DNA of 38,816 bases from positions 1-38,816 of the forward strand of contig CANQPG010000010.1 of NCBI GenBank assembly GCA_947625705.1. The letters are read 5' to 3'. Every line of letters starts with the position of its first letter. Position 1 is the stretch's first letter. This document shows positions 1 to 12,300 of the stretch, one piece after another. The DNA is from an uncultured Peptococcaceae bacterium (lineage in GTDB: Bacteria > Bacillota > Dehalobacteriia > UBA4068 > UBA4997). The notes beneath the pieces are model-generated. The model ran no database searches. It worked only from the letters and a program-made list of their open reading frames with translations, and was not told where the DNA came from. Position numbers and translations under genes: made by a program.

Positions 1-50
1 TCCGGCGATTTATCATACAGCGATAACGTGAATCGTAGCATAGCAGTTAA

Positions 51-79
51 TTTCCAGTGCGATTACAGGAACAAATAAT
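51..79 (+). promoter_or_regulatory. Possible sigma-A promoter
   Basis: TTTCCA (51-56, 4 of 6 matches to TTGACA) is followed after exactly 17 bases by AATAAT (74-79, 5 of 6 matches to TATAAT). It would give a transcript starting near 86 with a leader of about 170 bases. No better pair lies closer to the start codon. This is a pattern match only and could be chance in AT-rich DNA. Confidence 0.3.
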
Positions 80-199
80 CCCACACAAGCCTGTCAAAAT
101 AAAGCACCCGTCTCCGATACGGCTGACACATTCCAGCCGACGAAAACGGGCGTTTGGTCTTATATTTTGGATTTCTGATTACCGGCGCACCGCTGATGT

Positions 200-228
200 T
201 GTTGTCATGCTTTATGCGGTGTTGTCAT
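200..228 (+). repeat. 9-bp direct repeat with 20-bp period in the leader
   Basis: TGTTGTCAT occurs at 200-208 and again at 220-228, exactly 20 bases apart, about two helical turns, and 30 bases before the start codon. The spacing would suit a dimeric DNA-binding regulator or a leader RNA element, but no known operator is recognised. Confidence 0.3.
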
Positions 229-242
229 TGGAAAATTTTTGT

Positions 243-248
243 AAGGGG
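243..248 (+). promoter_or_regulatory. Ribosome binding site of the giant gene
   Basis: AAGGGG sits 10 bases before the ATG at 259. It is the best Shine-Dalgarno-like sequence near any in-frame start and it decides the start choice, together with the signal peptide that follows directly. Confidence 0.7.
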
Positions 249-258
249 TCTGGGTTCT

Positions 259-342
259 ATGATTACCAAACACAAACGTTTCAGCAAATTCTTATCAATA
301 CTGCTGCTGCTGAGCATGGTTTTCAGCAGTACGGTGTATGCG
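259..342 (+). other. Signal peptide (residues 1-28)
   Basis: A basic N-region with K4, K6, R7 and K10 precedes a hydrophobic core (residues 11-22, rich in Leu and Ile) and a small-residue cleavage site V-Y-A at 26-28, predicted to be cut before Ser29. There is no lipobox cysteine, so a Sec-dependent, signal peptidase I substrate is expected. Confidence 0.9.
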
Positions 343-3300
343 TCACCGATCGGGCAGTATGATTTCAGTGCGCCGACGGCGCAGGAAGAGGCACCCGAAA
401 CGGACGCCGGCAGTGACCCGCCGCCGGGCGAGGTGAATGACGATGGAGCAGGCTCAGAGGAGGAAACCTCGGAGTCTATTCCTGCGTTGATGCTCATCAA
501 CCCGGGCGTGCAGTTTAAGCAGACCGGCGAGGAGATCGAGGTCTCTGCGATATACAGCATAGCGCAGGAGAGCCCGGTTTTCGCCATCACGGCGCGGAAC
601 GAGGACGGCGAGGCGTTGGGCGGCTTTGTGACGACGCAGACGCTGAACCCCGCGGTATACGCCGATTGGCTGGAATGGACGACTGACGACGCGGAACATT
701 TGGCCGTGACCCCCGGCGAGGTTACCGCGAGCGAGGGCTATTTCACCGCTGACCCGGCGCAGCAGACCAGACTTATCGTGCAGAGCAAGGCGACTTTGAC
801 CTGGCTGGGCGAGGCGAAAGAGGCTTTTGAGGCCGGCGAGGCGATCGAGGCCGCGTACAGCGTAAGTTATACCGGCGACGGCAGCGCGGAGAGCGGCACG
901 GCGTATTTTACACCGGAAGCCACCCCGGAGATGATCGCCGAACAGCAGGCGGCCAATGAGGAATATCAGAAGCTGCTGGAGGAGCTGATGAACCAGCAGA
1001 ACCAGCAGACCCCGCAGGACGAGCAGAGCGAGGAAGAGGCTGCGCTTGAGAGCATGCAGACGATGTTTGGCCAGGCCGAGGATAAGGAAACGCTGGAGTT
1101 TTTGGTGGAGATGTGGCAGGAGCTGAACCTGGGCGACCTGACGCAGGAAATGCTGACCGAGATGGGCGTTGACGTTGACAAGTTCATCGAGCAGGGCGTG
1201 AGCCTTGAGGAGATGGGCGTGTTCACCGAGGCGAAGCTGGAGGAGCTGAAAGCGCAGGGCATTGACCCGATCGAGTACGCGAAGATTTTGAGCGGGGACG
1301 TGACCGAGCCGGCGGACGAGAATACCGAGAGCACCGAGAACACCGACGACCTGGCGGCGGCATACGCCGAGGGCGAGAACACCGAGGACGAGACGACTCT
1401 TGACGAGATGGCGGCGGCATACGCGGCGGACGAGGAGGAGGAAAAAACCGGCGCGAATGATGGCAGCGAGGCCGCTGTAAGCGAAGATACATATAATAAG
1501 GAAGAAACTGAACAGGAAGCGGCGGAACCGGAGACGGCGGGCGGCTTCGATTTGGCGTTTACGCAGCAGAACACGCAGGCGGCGGCAGAGGAGACGCAGC
1601 CGAAAGAAACGCTGCCGCTGGCGCCGATGGAAGTCAGCGTGCCTGAGGTCAGCACGCAGGCGGCTGAGGTAACCGAACCGGCGGCTGAGGTCAGCGAACC
1701 CGAAGTCAGCGAACCGGCTGAGGTTACTGAACCCGAAATCAGCGAGCCCGAGAGCGAAATCACCGAACCGGAAATTGGCGAGGGTGAAATTGGCACGGCT
1801 GATGGCAGTGAACCCGCTGTAAGCGAAGATATATATAATAAGGAAGAAACTCAACCGGAACAGGCTGAAATCACCGAGCCTGAAGCAGCCGACCCCGCGG
1901 TAAGCGAGGAAGCACTGACCACGATGGAGGAGACGCCGATCGAGCCGATGGCGACCGCGACTTATTACGAAATTAAGCGCGGCACGCTGACCCGCGGCGG
2001 CAGCAGCCTGGGCACGGTGAACATTTATTACGACATGTTTGAGTTCGTGCAGAACGGCAGCGCGCTGCGCGGCGCTTTGCAGGTGGGCGACGTTCTGGAC
2101 GTGCATGATGGCGTTAAGAACAGTGACGGCAACTGGATAGACGCCAGCAACCTGACGTGGCTCTCCACTAACCCGAATGTGGCGACGGTGAGCCGCGGCG
2201 TGGTGACGGTTAGAGATGTTGGCCAGACGTTTATCGTTGTGCGCCAGAGCAGCACCAGCAATGTGCTGGGCATCTTGTATCTGAAAGTCACCCCGGCCGG
2301 CGTGGGCGGCAGCAACCCGGTTACGTACATAACGTATCCGCAGGTTGTGGCGGGCGATGCGTTCGTAATGACGCTGAAATCCAACGGCACCGTTTGGGGC
2401 TGGGGCAGCAATCAGTATGGCCGTCTGGCAATGGGCCTGGATAATTCGACGCTTTATGCCCAGCCGACCCAGGCCATGCGTATGGGCGGCAACGGCGAAT
2501 TGACGCCGCTGACCGGCATTGTACGGATCGGCGTGGGGCAGCGCCACGTTGTGGCGTTGGACGAAAACGGCATGCTGTGGAGCTGGGGTTATAACGGCTA
2601 CGGTGAGTGCGGTCAGGGCGATAAAAACGTCTGCACATACGCCAAGCTGGTCAAGGCTCCCTCCGGCAGCGGCTATCTTGGCCAGAGCACCGCTAAAATT
2701 ACGAGCGTGGCTGCGGGCGGTAACTATTATAAAAACGGTACCAGCATGGCGATCGGCGCGGATGGCACAGTGTGGTTCTGGGGTTCGCGCAACAAGTTTA
2801 ATACTACCAGCACTGCAAATGTGGCGACATATACGCTGCCGATAGACCTTTCCACGGTTGTCAGCACGTTTAAGGATATGCTTATCGTTGGCGTTTCCGG
2901 TATCGGCGACAATTATTATGGCATGAAAAAAGACGGCTCGGTTTATGGTTTTGGGCGTTTGGGTGGTGATAAGTATCTTTCCACTTCTAACGGCTTAACT
3001 GCCAGTATAGCCGGCAACCGAGGCCTGTTGTATATTACCCGGACGTATGACGGCGCTGAAGAACTTATGGTTGACGGGAAAGTTAGGGGTGTAGGTTGGC
3101 ATAATTTGGGCAGCGGCGATACAATATCTGCGTGGAGCAGACCCGGTGATGAAGTAACGGATCCGTCCGGCAATACGATGTCCGGCACCACGGCGGCGGG
3201 CAACTTTCCGGTGGCTGCCGGTTCGCTGACTTTCTCTGCAATTCTGAAAGCAGACGGCCATGTTTATACCAGAGGTAACGGCAACTGCACGGCTTTGGGT

Positions 3301-6300
3301 ATACCCAAGGTCAGCGGTTACGGTAATTTCATTAACACCGTGGCGACCGGCGAGCAGGGTGACGCCAGCGGCAAATTGAGCAATATTATCGGCATTGCCG
3401 AGCTGGCTTATGGCACTGACCAAACCCCGGCTAACGGTACGACATATAACAAAGCATCTTATACTTTTGCCATTGACCGCGACGGTTACGTTTGGGGTTG
3501 GGGCTACAATAATAAAGGCCAGTTGGGTAATGGTAAAACAGGCACGACAGAGTATACCCCTGTGATGGTATACTCCGGTATGGAGAATTACCTGGACGCT
3601 TCGGCGGCAACGTATTTCCCGGCTGGTTCGGGCACGACGGTTTCGACGTATGACGCGGCGGTTTCGACATACGGCGGGGACGAAGCGGTATTGACATTTA
3701 CCGCGGGCAGCTCCGACGTCGCCGTGGACTATTACGCGAGCACCGCGGCCGGCGGCGAACGCGTACATATTAAGAACAACACGTTCGTGCGCGCGGACGA
3801 CACCATCTTCACCGCCCTTAAGGTGGGCGACGCGCTGGCGTTCACCGAGGAAGACATTATCGGTGTGCAGGGCGCGTTCACGGTTTGGCGCGATTACGGC
3901 ACGTATGAGCCGGAGAACGTGAGCATACGCTCGCTGAACACCGACGTTATGAAGGTGGAAAACGGGCGGTTCGTGGCGCAGAAGCCCGGCATTGCTACCC
4001 TTATTGTGGAAGATGGCGAGGACGTGCAGGCGTTCTTCAAGATCCAAGTTGTGCCCAACGACGTTCTGGGCGGCGAGACTTTCCCCGATGTGCACAACGG
4101 CTATAACAGCACCACCGCGCTGAAAACCGACGGCACCGTGTGGAGCTGGGGCGACAACACCTACGGCCACCTTGGTATCGGCATGGACGGCACGATGAAC
4201 ACGCCCATGCAGGTAGTGGACGAAGAGGGCAACCCGCTTACCGGCATCGTTAAGATCGCGGCGGGCACTTATAACGGCATGGCGCTGGACAAGAACGGCC
4301 GCGTTTGGACATGGGGCGACAACACGTTTGGTCAGCTGGGCAACGGCGTCACCGGCGGCACCCGCAACTATGCGGCCAAGGTGGAGGGTCTGCTTTCCGG
4401 TAAGGTCATCGTGGATATTGCCTTGAGCAGCGTTGACGACACGCGCACGATGGTTGACAACATGCTGGCGCTGGACAAAGACGGCAACATTTACGGCTGG
4501 GGCACCAACAGGTATGGCGTGGCCAGCCCCAACAGCGCGACGAGCATTAACTTCAACACGCCGCAGGCAACCAGCTTGGAGTCTGGCCTGCTTTCTAATA
4601 TTATCGATATCGAGCTTAGCGGTTCGCATGCACTGGCACTGCGCACCGACGGTGTTTTGATTACCTGGGCGCACGGCAATAACGGACGCCTTATGCGGGC
4701 GGACAGCGTCGGCGATGCGGTCTTTGCGCCGGGTATCACCGATATGCCGCGCGATAAGGTTGTGGGCATGGCCAGCGGCAACGGCAACACGCTGGCGTTC
4801 AACGTCAACGGCGAGATGTATGGCGCGGGTATATCCTCCGGCTATGCGTTGGGCAACGGCTCAACAAGCAACAATATAGTTGCCATCAGCGGCTTTTCCG
4901 GTATTGACTATGACATGCCGGTGGAGGCGCGCATTAACATGAACTCGGCGGTTCTGCGCGCGGACGGCACCGTGGGCACGATGGGCGCGGCCAACCAGCC
5001 CTCTCTGGGGCGCGGCGCCACCGTTACGGCGGGCAGCGTGGGCACGGTTCTGCGCGGCGAAGCCCCCGGCACCAACCAATATCTGACGGATATTATTAAT
5101 ATAGGTAAAGACGGCAACCTTTACAACTGCAACAATCTGTCGGCCATCATTGCCGCGAACGTCAATTCGGCGATTCACGCCAACGGCAACATTTACATGT
5201 GGGGCGTGGACGCGGGGCAGTTCGGCAACAGCACCAACGGCCAAACGTTCAACACGCCGGTGCGCGCTGCGGCGCAAAGCTATCTGGATATCCGGAAGCT
5301 GCTTCTCTCCGAAAACGGCAGCAGCTTCACCCTTGTCGATTATTACAACGACCTTTACGTGCAGGACGGCAAATCCCGTACCGCCATCAAGGTGGGCGAT
5401 AAGCTGCGCCTTGATCCCGGCTCCATCAAGGTGGATACCGGCCTGAACCTGATGTATGACACCAGCTATACCCCCACGGGTCTGACGATGACCTCGCTGA
5501 ACCCCAGTGTCCTCGCCGTGCAGGGTGATGACCTTGTGGCGCTGAAAGCGGGCATTGCCTGCGTTACCGTGAAAGACAGCAAGGGGGCAGAGGGCTTCTT
5601 CACCGTGCGCGTTGTGCCGGCGGAGGAAGGCTTCATCGCCTATCCTGAAGTCGTCGCGGGCGCAAGTTTCGGCGCGGCCTTGAAAGCGGACGGCACCGTC
5701 TGGACTTGGGGCTACAACGCTTACGGCCAGCTGGGTATCGGCACCAACGACGCTTCCACCATACCCGTGCAGGTTATGCGCTGGAACGACGCCAACAGCC
5801 AGCTGATCCCGCTGGACGGCATTGTTAAAATTTCGCTGACCAGCACTTCGCTGGTGGCTCTGGACGAAAACGGTTATGTTTGGGCTTGGGGCGACAATCG
5901 TTGGTACGCTCTCGGCAACAACAACACTGAAGCGTCCTCCAATGTCGCCAAGCGCGTGTTGGGTCATCGCTATAACGCCACCACCCACAGAAATTACCTG
6001 CTGGGCGATGGTACTGACTCTGCGCGCATTGTGGATATTTCCGGCTCGTCCGACAGAACAGTTGCCGCCGTTATGGCGCTGTCTGCCGACGCTAAGCTTT
6101 ACGGCTGGGGCAATACCTTGATGGAACCACAGGCTACCACTATGGCGGCGTATACGGAACACGCTTTGCCGGTTGATCTTTCTGCCCAAAGCGGCTTGCT
6201 GCGCAACGGCACCCAGATTGAGGTGTTGAGAGGTACTACCGTCGCTTATCTGCTGCAGAAAGACGGCACGATTGTTGCTTGGGGTCTCAATAATGCTGGG

Positions 6301-9300
6301 CAGATTGGTAATGGCGTTGTTGGTAATGACACGGTTGCAGTACCTCCGACAATCGTTAAAATGTATCCGGAAAAGGCTGTGAACGTCTCCTCCGGTTATG
6401 CTTATGGCAACGCAATTACTATGGATGGCAAGCTTTGGGGTTGGGGTCAAAACGCCTTTGGCGGTGTTGAACCTGGCGCAACTTCCGCTGCCAACATACC
6501 TTTGCCTCAGGCGGCGGCTTCCTATAACAATGATGCTAACCTGAATGTTGTGCAGGTGGGCGGTTTTGCCAACAATGCCGTTTTGAAATCGAATGGTCTG
6601 CTTTATACCGGCGGACGTAATTATGGCTCTTCCTCCGGCAGCTATTGGTTTGGGTGGAACGCTGGCCGCGGCGAGAATGTGGCCTCCGGCTCTGTTGGCT
6701 ATGTTCAGGCCGGGCAAAGTTCGGCTACCAGCACCGACCCGCTGACTGATGTTATTGCGGTTTCGGAACCTTCGGTGATTGATGCAGCCGAAGCAGCGGA
6801 AACACAGCAGCAAAGAACGTATCACTTTGCCATTAAGGAAAATGGTTCGGTTTGGGGTTGGGGTATCAACTTTAATAATTTGGGTAACCCCAGCCTGGTC
6901 GCTGGGCAGGTATATTATCAGCCACAGCGTACCGGCAACACTTTCCTGGTGATGGATAAGTACCTTTATAATATGGCGCTGAATGAGAGAGTTACTCCGG
7001 CTACGCCTTACGTTGACGCGTTCAACGTCTTCGACGCGGGCGGCGGCGCGGTGCCGACATCGGGTCTGCATTGGCGCACCTATGACGGCAAGAGCGACAT
7101 TGTCAGCGTTAATTTGACCACCGGTGAGATGACAGCAACCGGTATCGGCACGACTTGGGTCATCGCCAACGTAGTGGGCGATCCGCTGGTTTCCGGTGTT
7201 ATCAAGGTGGAAGTCACCCGCGAGGGCGGCGTGGCTTTCCCGCAGTTGGCTGCCGGCAGCAACCATACGCTGGCGCTGAAAGCGGACGGCACCGTTTGGG
7301 CTTGGGGCGAAAATAACTATGGGCAGCTGGGCAGCGGCCAGGGCAACGGCCAGGCCGATTACCCGCAGCAGGTCGTCTCGCCCGACGGCACCGGCTTCCT
7401 CGGCCAGGAGTCCCCGATCGTAAAGATCGCCGCGGTGGGCAACGTCTCGGTCGCTTTGGCCGAGAACGGCACGCTTTACACCTGGGGCCAGAACCACAAG
7501 GGGCAGCTGGGTCATGGCACAACTTCGCAGTATGTGGCCGTCCCGACCCCCGTTTTGAAGGGCGAACAGAGCGGCGTCACCGGCAATAATCTGCAAAATA
7601 TTCTGCAAATTGCCGTGGGCGGCGTAGATAATGACAATATCTTTATGCTGGCTGTTGACGATACCGGCGCGGTTTACGGCTGGGGTTCCAACAGCGACAA
7701 GCAGATCGTTAACCGCACGGACGTCAGCTTCACTGCACCTGTGTACACCGGCTATGCCGACGGCCGCACCGCTGCCATCGGCAAGGGCGCCACGGCCTAC
7801 GTGCTGCGCACTAACGGCTCGGTTTACGCGACCGGCCGTAACACCAGCTATGAAATGGGCTTGGGCAACCGCAGCGCGATGAGCTCTTCCATGCTGGTTC
7901 CCATCAAAGACAAGATCTTTGCCATCGCAGCGGGCAGCTTGAACGGCGTGGCGGCCACGTATCATATTGATACTGCCACCGATAATGTGGCGGTGCCCGG
8001 CGGCCAGGTTTACGGCTGGGGCGCCAACACCAACAACATGCTGAACAACAGCACCGGCGGCTTGATCACGCCTACCCTGCTGACTGACCGCGGCGGTTAT
8101 CAGCTCTTTGGCGGCGGCGACGCCATGCTGTTTATGGAACGCTCCACGAACAACGTGCTGCACGCCACCGGCCTTGGCACCAGCGGCCAGCTGGGCGACG
8201 GCACTTACGTGAACACCAACAGCTCCGCTCCAATGAAGACCGTCTCCATCGACACTGTGGGCACCCCCACCAGCACTTCTGACGTGCTTTCGGCAGCCAC
8301 TGCCACCATCGGCTCTCACACGATGTTCGTCAACCGCGACGGCTCGGTTTGGAGCGTGGGCAGCAACGGCTCGGCTCAGCTTGGCTTGCAGACGGGCGCG
8401 GATAAGATCAATCTGGCGCAGTCCGTCAGCGAACAGCTTGCCGTCGATTATCCGACGGAGGGCGTGCTGCTGCATGTCGGCGAGAGCGCCAGCGTCTCCA
8501 CCTTGCTGACGGTTAAATCCAACTTCAATTTGTTATATGACCTGCCCGCAGGTTCCTATACATATACCTGCGAGCCCTGGAACACCGAAATTGCTTCGGC
8601 CAGCGGCATGGTGCTGACCGGTGTACGCACCGGCGAAACTTATGCCGCCGTCACGGTGAGCAATGCCGCCGGAACCGCCAGCCGCACGTTCTACCTGCGC
8701 GTTTCGGTCGTCCCGAACGACAGCGATTTTGATAACCCCGCCGACAAGTATGTGGTGTACCCGATGGTGGCCACCGGCAGCGGCTTTACGGCTGCCCTGC
8801 GCGCCAACGGCGACCTCTACGTCTGGGGCGATATGAGCTATGGCACGGCCAACGCCAACCAGGCCAGCCAGTATATTGAAACCACCCCGCAGCGTGTCCT
8901 CTCCGGTATCAAGCAAGTGGCGGCCGGCGGCGACTTCCTGCTGGCTGTGGGCAGAGAAGGTCAGGTTTATTCCTGGGGCGCGAACGGCCAGGGGCAGCTG
9001 GGCAGCGGCGACACGACGCCGAACCTGACGCCTTCGCTGATCTCGTACTTTACCGATAACGACATTAAGATCGCCAAGGTTTCTGCGGGCGGTGTGGCCG
9101 GCAGCAGCTTTGCTTTGGCATTGACGACCAAGGGCGACGTTTACGGCTGGGGCGTCAACGCGGCGCGCCAGGTATCCCCGCTGACGGTGGCCAGATTTAC
9201 CGAGCCTACTTATACCGGCATCGGCAGCGCCATTGACATCGCGGCGGGCGCTCTTAACACCAGCTATGCCGTGAAGAAGAACGGCACGGTGGCCATCTGG

Positions 9301-12300
9301 GGCGGCAACACCAACCGTGAGCATGGCCAGAATAATACTTCCACTGTATATGGCAACTCCGTTTTGAAGCTGGCCAATCCGGTGGTAATGATCGCGGCCG
9401 GTTACGGCGACGCGTTTGCGCTCACCAGCGCCCAGCGTGTGTTCACCTGGGGGCGCAACAACGAAAAGCAGCGCGGCACCACCACCCAGAATGTGCCCGA
9501 GGTCAGCAACAACCTGCGCGGCAGTATTCAGATCCAGGGCGGCAAGAGCACGCTGGCTTTGATCAGCAGTACTAAATTTAATGATGATACGTTTATCAGC
9601 AACGGCGAGGTTATGGGCGCCGGCCAGAACAACTACGGTCAGTTGGGCGACGGCACCAATACCACCGGCAGCACTTTCCACAACGCTGTGCCCGGTGTGA
9701 TATCCCAGACGGCGCCGAAGCTGCAGAACGTGATCAGTATCGCAACGGAAAATAACAGCGCACATTCCGCCGGCGTGATGGAAGACGGCAATGTGATCAC
9801 CTGGGGTCTCGGCAACTCCGGCCAGCTGGGCAACGGCCGCCTGCTGAACACCAACACCCCGGTCTTCGCCGGCGTTAAGGAATTGAAGCTGAACGTGGGT
9901 CATCGGTATTTGGCCAAAGTGGGCTCGGCTCCGCTGCTGATCACGGCCAACGTATCCGAAACCTTTAACGTATTTAATAATTCGACAACCAGCTACACTG
10001 ACATCTTCACGGCTTCCACCGAACCGCGTGTAGCCAGGGTCGATGCGGAGAACCGCGTCTACTTTGAGGGCGTCGGCACGGCCACCATTGTGGTTTACGA
10101 AAAACAGGCGGGTCTGTACTCGCTGGTGCAGGTATCCGTGCTGCCCGAGACGGCAGATTTGAGCAATACCGATACTAATTTGAATGACGTCTTCCCGCAG
10201 ATCGCCGTGGGCGCCTCCCATTCGTTGGCGCTGAAATCCGACGGTACGGTTTGGGCTTGGGGCAGCAACAGCAACGGCCAGCTGGGCGACGCGTCGATAA
10301 CCGACGCTACCTCCGGCAAGCCGATCCAGGTCAAACTGGAAGGCGGTCAGCCTTTGACCAACATCAAAGGCATTGCGGCGGGCGAAAACTTCAGCCTGGC
10401 GCTGACCAAGGACGGCCAGGTTTACGCCTGGGGGCAGAATAACTTTGGCCAGATCGGCCAGGGCACTGCGGCAGCTGTCAACGAGACGTCGCCGGTGCTG
10501 GTTGTGGGGCCGGACGGCGGCACCACTACTCTGGGCGATACCACTACCGGCGCGGTAGCCAAGATCGTGGCCGGCGAGCATAACGCCATGGCCATTATGG
10601 AGAACGGCGCGGCCTATGCCTGGGGGCGCAATGACAACAACGAGCTGGGCACCATGCACACCGGCGCGAATACGCTGCCGATCAAGGTGGTTGGTGTGAA
10701 CAACGCGATCGACGCGGCGTTCGGCAGTAACCACGCGGTAATTCTGCGCGCTGACGGCACGGCGGCCACCATGGGTTATAACCAGAACGGCCGGTTGGGT
10801 CTGGGCAATACGCAAAACAAGAATACGCCGCAGCAGGTGCTGAACCCTGAAGGCTCCGACGCATTGTTCGGCGTGGTGGAAGTGGCTGCCGGTGAGATCG
10901 GCACGCTGATCAACACGCTGCAATTCAAAGATGATAACTTCACGAATGTTGTATATGGCTTCGGCAGCAACGGCAGCGGTGAAATCGGCAACAATGCCAC
11001 CGGCGCCACCAACAAACTGCCGGTTCCTACCAAATATATTGATCCCGACGGCGACGGCACGGCGGTCAATCTGACCAACGCCAGCCACCTGATCTCCGGT
11101 AAACAGTTCAGCGGCGTTATTTATGACGATCCCGCTGTGGCCGATACCGAGATCAAGGGCAACCGCAACGTGCTGATGTTCGGCACCAACAACGCCGGCC
11201 AGTTGGGCAACCGTGCTTTCGGCGGCAGCTCTAAGGTGCCGACGGCGGTTTACAACGACTCGCTGACCGATGATTACTTCCGCAACGCCATGCTGCTGGC
11301 CACCGGGCCGACCAGCCAATATGTGTTGGCTTCTGATATTAACGGCAACCTGTATGCCTGGGGCGTCAACGATCAGAGCCAGCTGGGCGACGGCACCACG
11401 CAGGCTTCGGCTCTGCCTATTATGGTGGGCAGCTCGCCGATGACGATGGACGCCATGATGCGGCTGAATTTGACTGATAACACCACCGGCACCCTGACGG
11501 TGAACAATGACGGCAACCTGCTGAACCTGTTTGGCGCGGCTGGTGCGGCTGGTTCGCTGGAATGGCGCGTGGTTGATGACACTGTGGTCTCCATCAGCGC
11601 TGATGGCGCCACGTGTACGGTTAATGCCCTGAGACGCGGCGAGACCACCGTTCTGGTGAAAGACAGCGTGACCGGCAAGACGGCGGCCTGCCGTGTGACG
11701 GTTTCCGATGGCTTCACTAATCCGCAGCTGACGATGGGCAAAACGCATACCGTGGCCTTGAAGAGCGACGGCACCGTTTGGGCCTGGGGCAGCAACGACA
11801 AGGGTAAGGTCGGTATCAGCAGTGAACAGACCAGTATCCCGACGCCGCTTAAGCTGGAATATTTCGTCGATCCGGAAATTCCCGTCGAAAACGGCAATGA
11901 ATTCGAGTTTAAGGATATTATAACTATCGCGGCGGGCGGCGAGCACACCCTGGCGCTGAACGATCAGGGCGAAGTGTTTGCCTGGGGCAACAATAACTAT
12001 GGCCAGCTGGGCGTTAACCGCACCACCATGGCTTATGCCGACCAGCCTGTTCGCATTAACGGCCTGACCAATATCGTGGCCATTGCTGCCGGTGCTTACC
12101 ACAGCATGGCGATGAACAGCAACGGCGAAGTGTTCGTCTGGGGCCGCAACAACGCGGGTCAGCTGGGTCAGGGCAACTATGATACCAGCGGCAACACGCA
12201 GAACCCGACGCCGGTTAAGGTCAAGGGTATCGGCGGTTCCTCCACGCTCTCCGGCGCTATGGGTATTGCGGCGGCTTCTTACAGCAGTGCCATTTTGCTG

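Larger units (their letters stand above)
1..258 (+). other. Upstream non-coding region and 5' leader
   Basis: No convincing gene is seen here. It is more AT-rich than the coding region. It holds a possible sigma-A promoter (51-79), a 6-bp GC-rich hairpin CGGCTG / CAGCCG at 120-125 and 134-139 with an 8-base loop, and a 9-bp direct repeat TGTTGTCAT at 200-208 and 220-228. I looked for a cyclic-di-GMP riboswitch, which often precedes Bacillota adhesins, and saw no match to its conserved core. Confidence 0.6.
1312..1947 (+). other. Acidic Pro/Glu/Val/Ser/Thr-rich stalk (residues 352-563)
   Basis: This is low-complexity sequence dominated by Glu, Pro, Ala, Ser, Thr and Val, with short repeated units such as EVTEP, EVSEP and EITEP between about 1621 and 1800. 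It also has a repeated (L/M)AAAYA unit at about 1350-1430. Such regions are expected to be disordered and extended and act as spacers. It ends just before the first Ig-like domain. Confidence 0.75.

Noticed and set aside
154-258. In-frame N-terminal extension from a TTG at 154
   Set aside because: No clear ribosome binding site. The ATG at 259 has AAGGGG and begins a standard signal peptide.
1-258. Cyclic-di-GMP or other riboswitch in the leader
   Set aside because: No match to a conserved riboswitch core could be seen; only a small 6-bp hairpin is present.
57-362. A 101-codon open frame overlapping the gene start
   Set aside because: Basic, low-information sequence in another frame overlapping the signal peptide, with no known motif.
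1492-1505. TATAAT followed by AAGGAAG inside the stalk, also at 1834-1847
   Set aside because: No -35 element at proper spacing and no in-frame start placed after it, so not called a promoter; kept only as an odd repeat.
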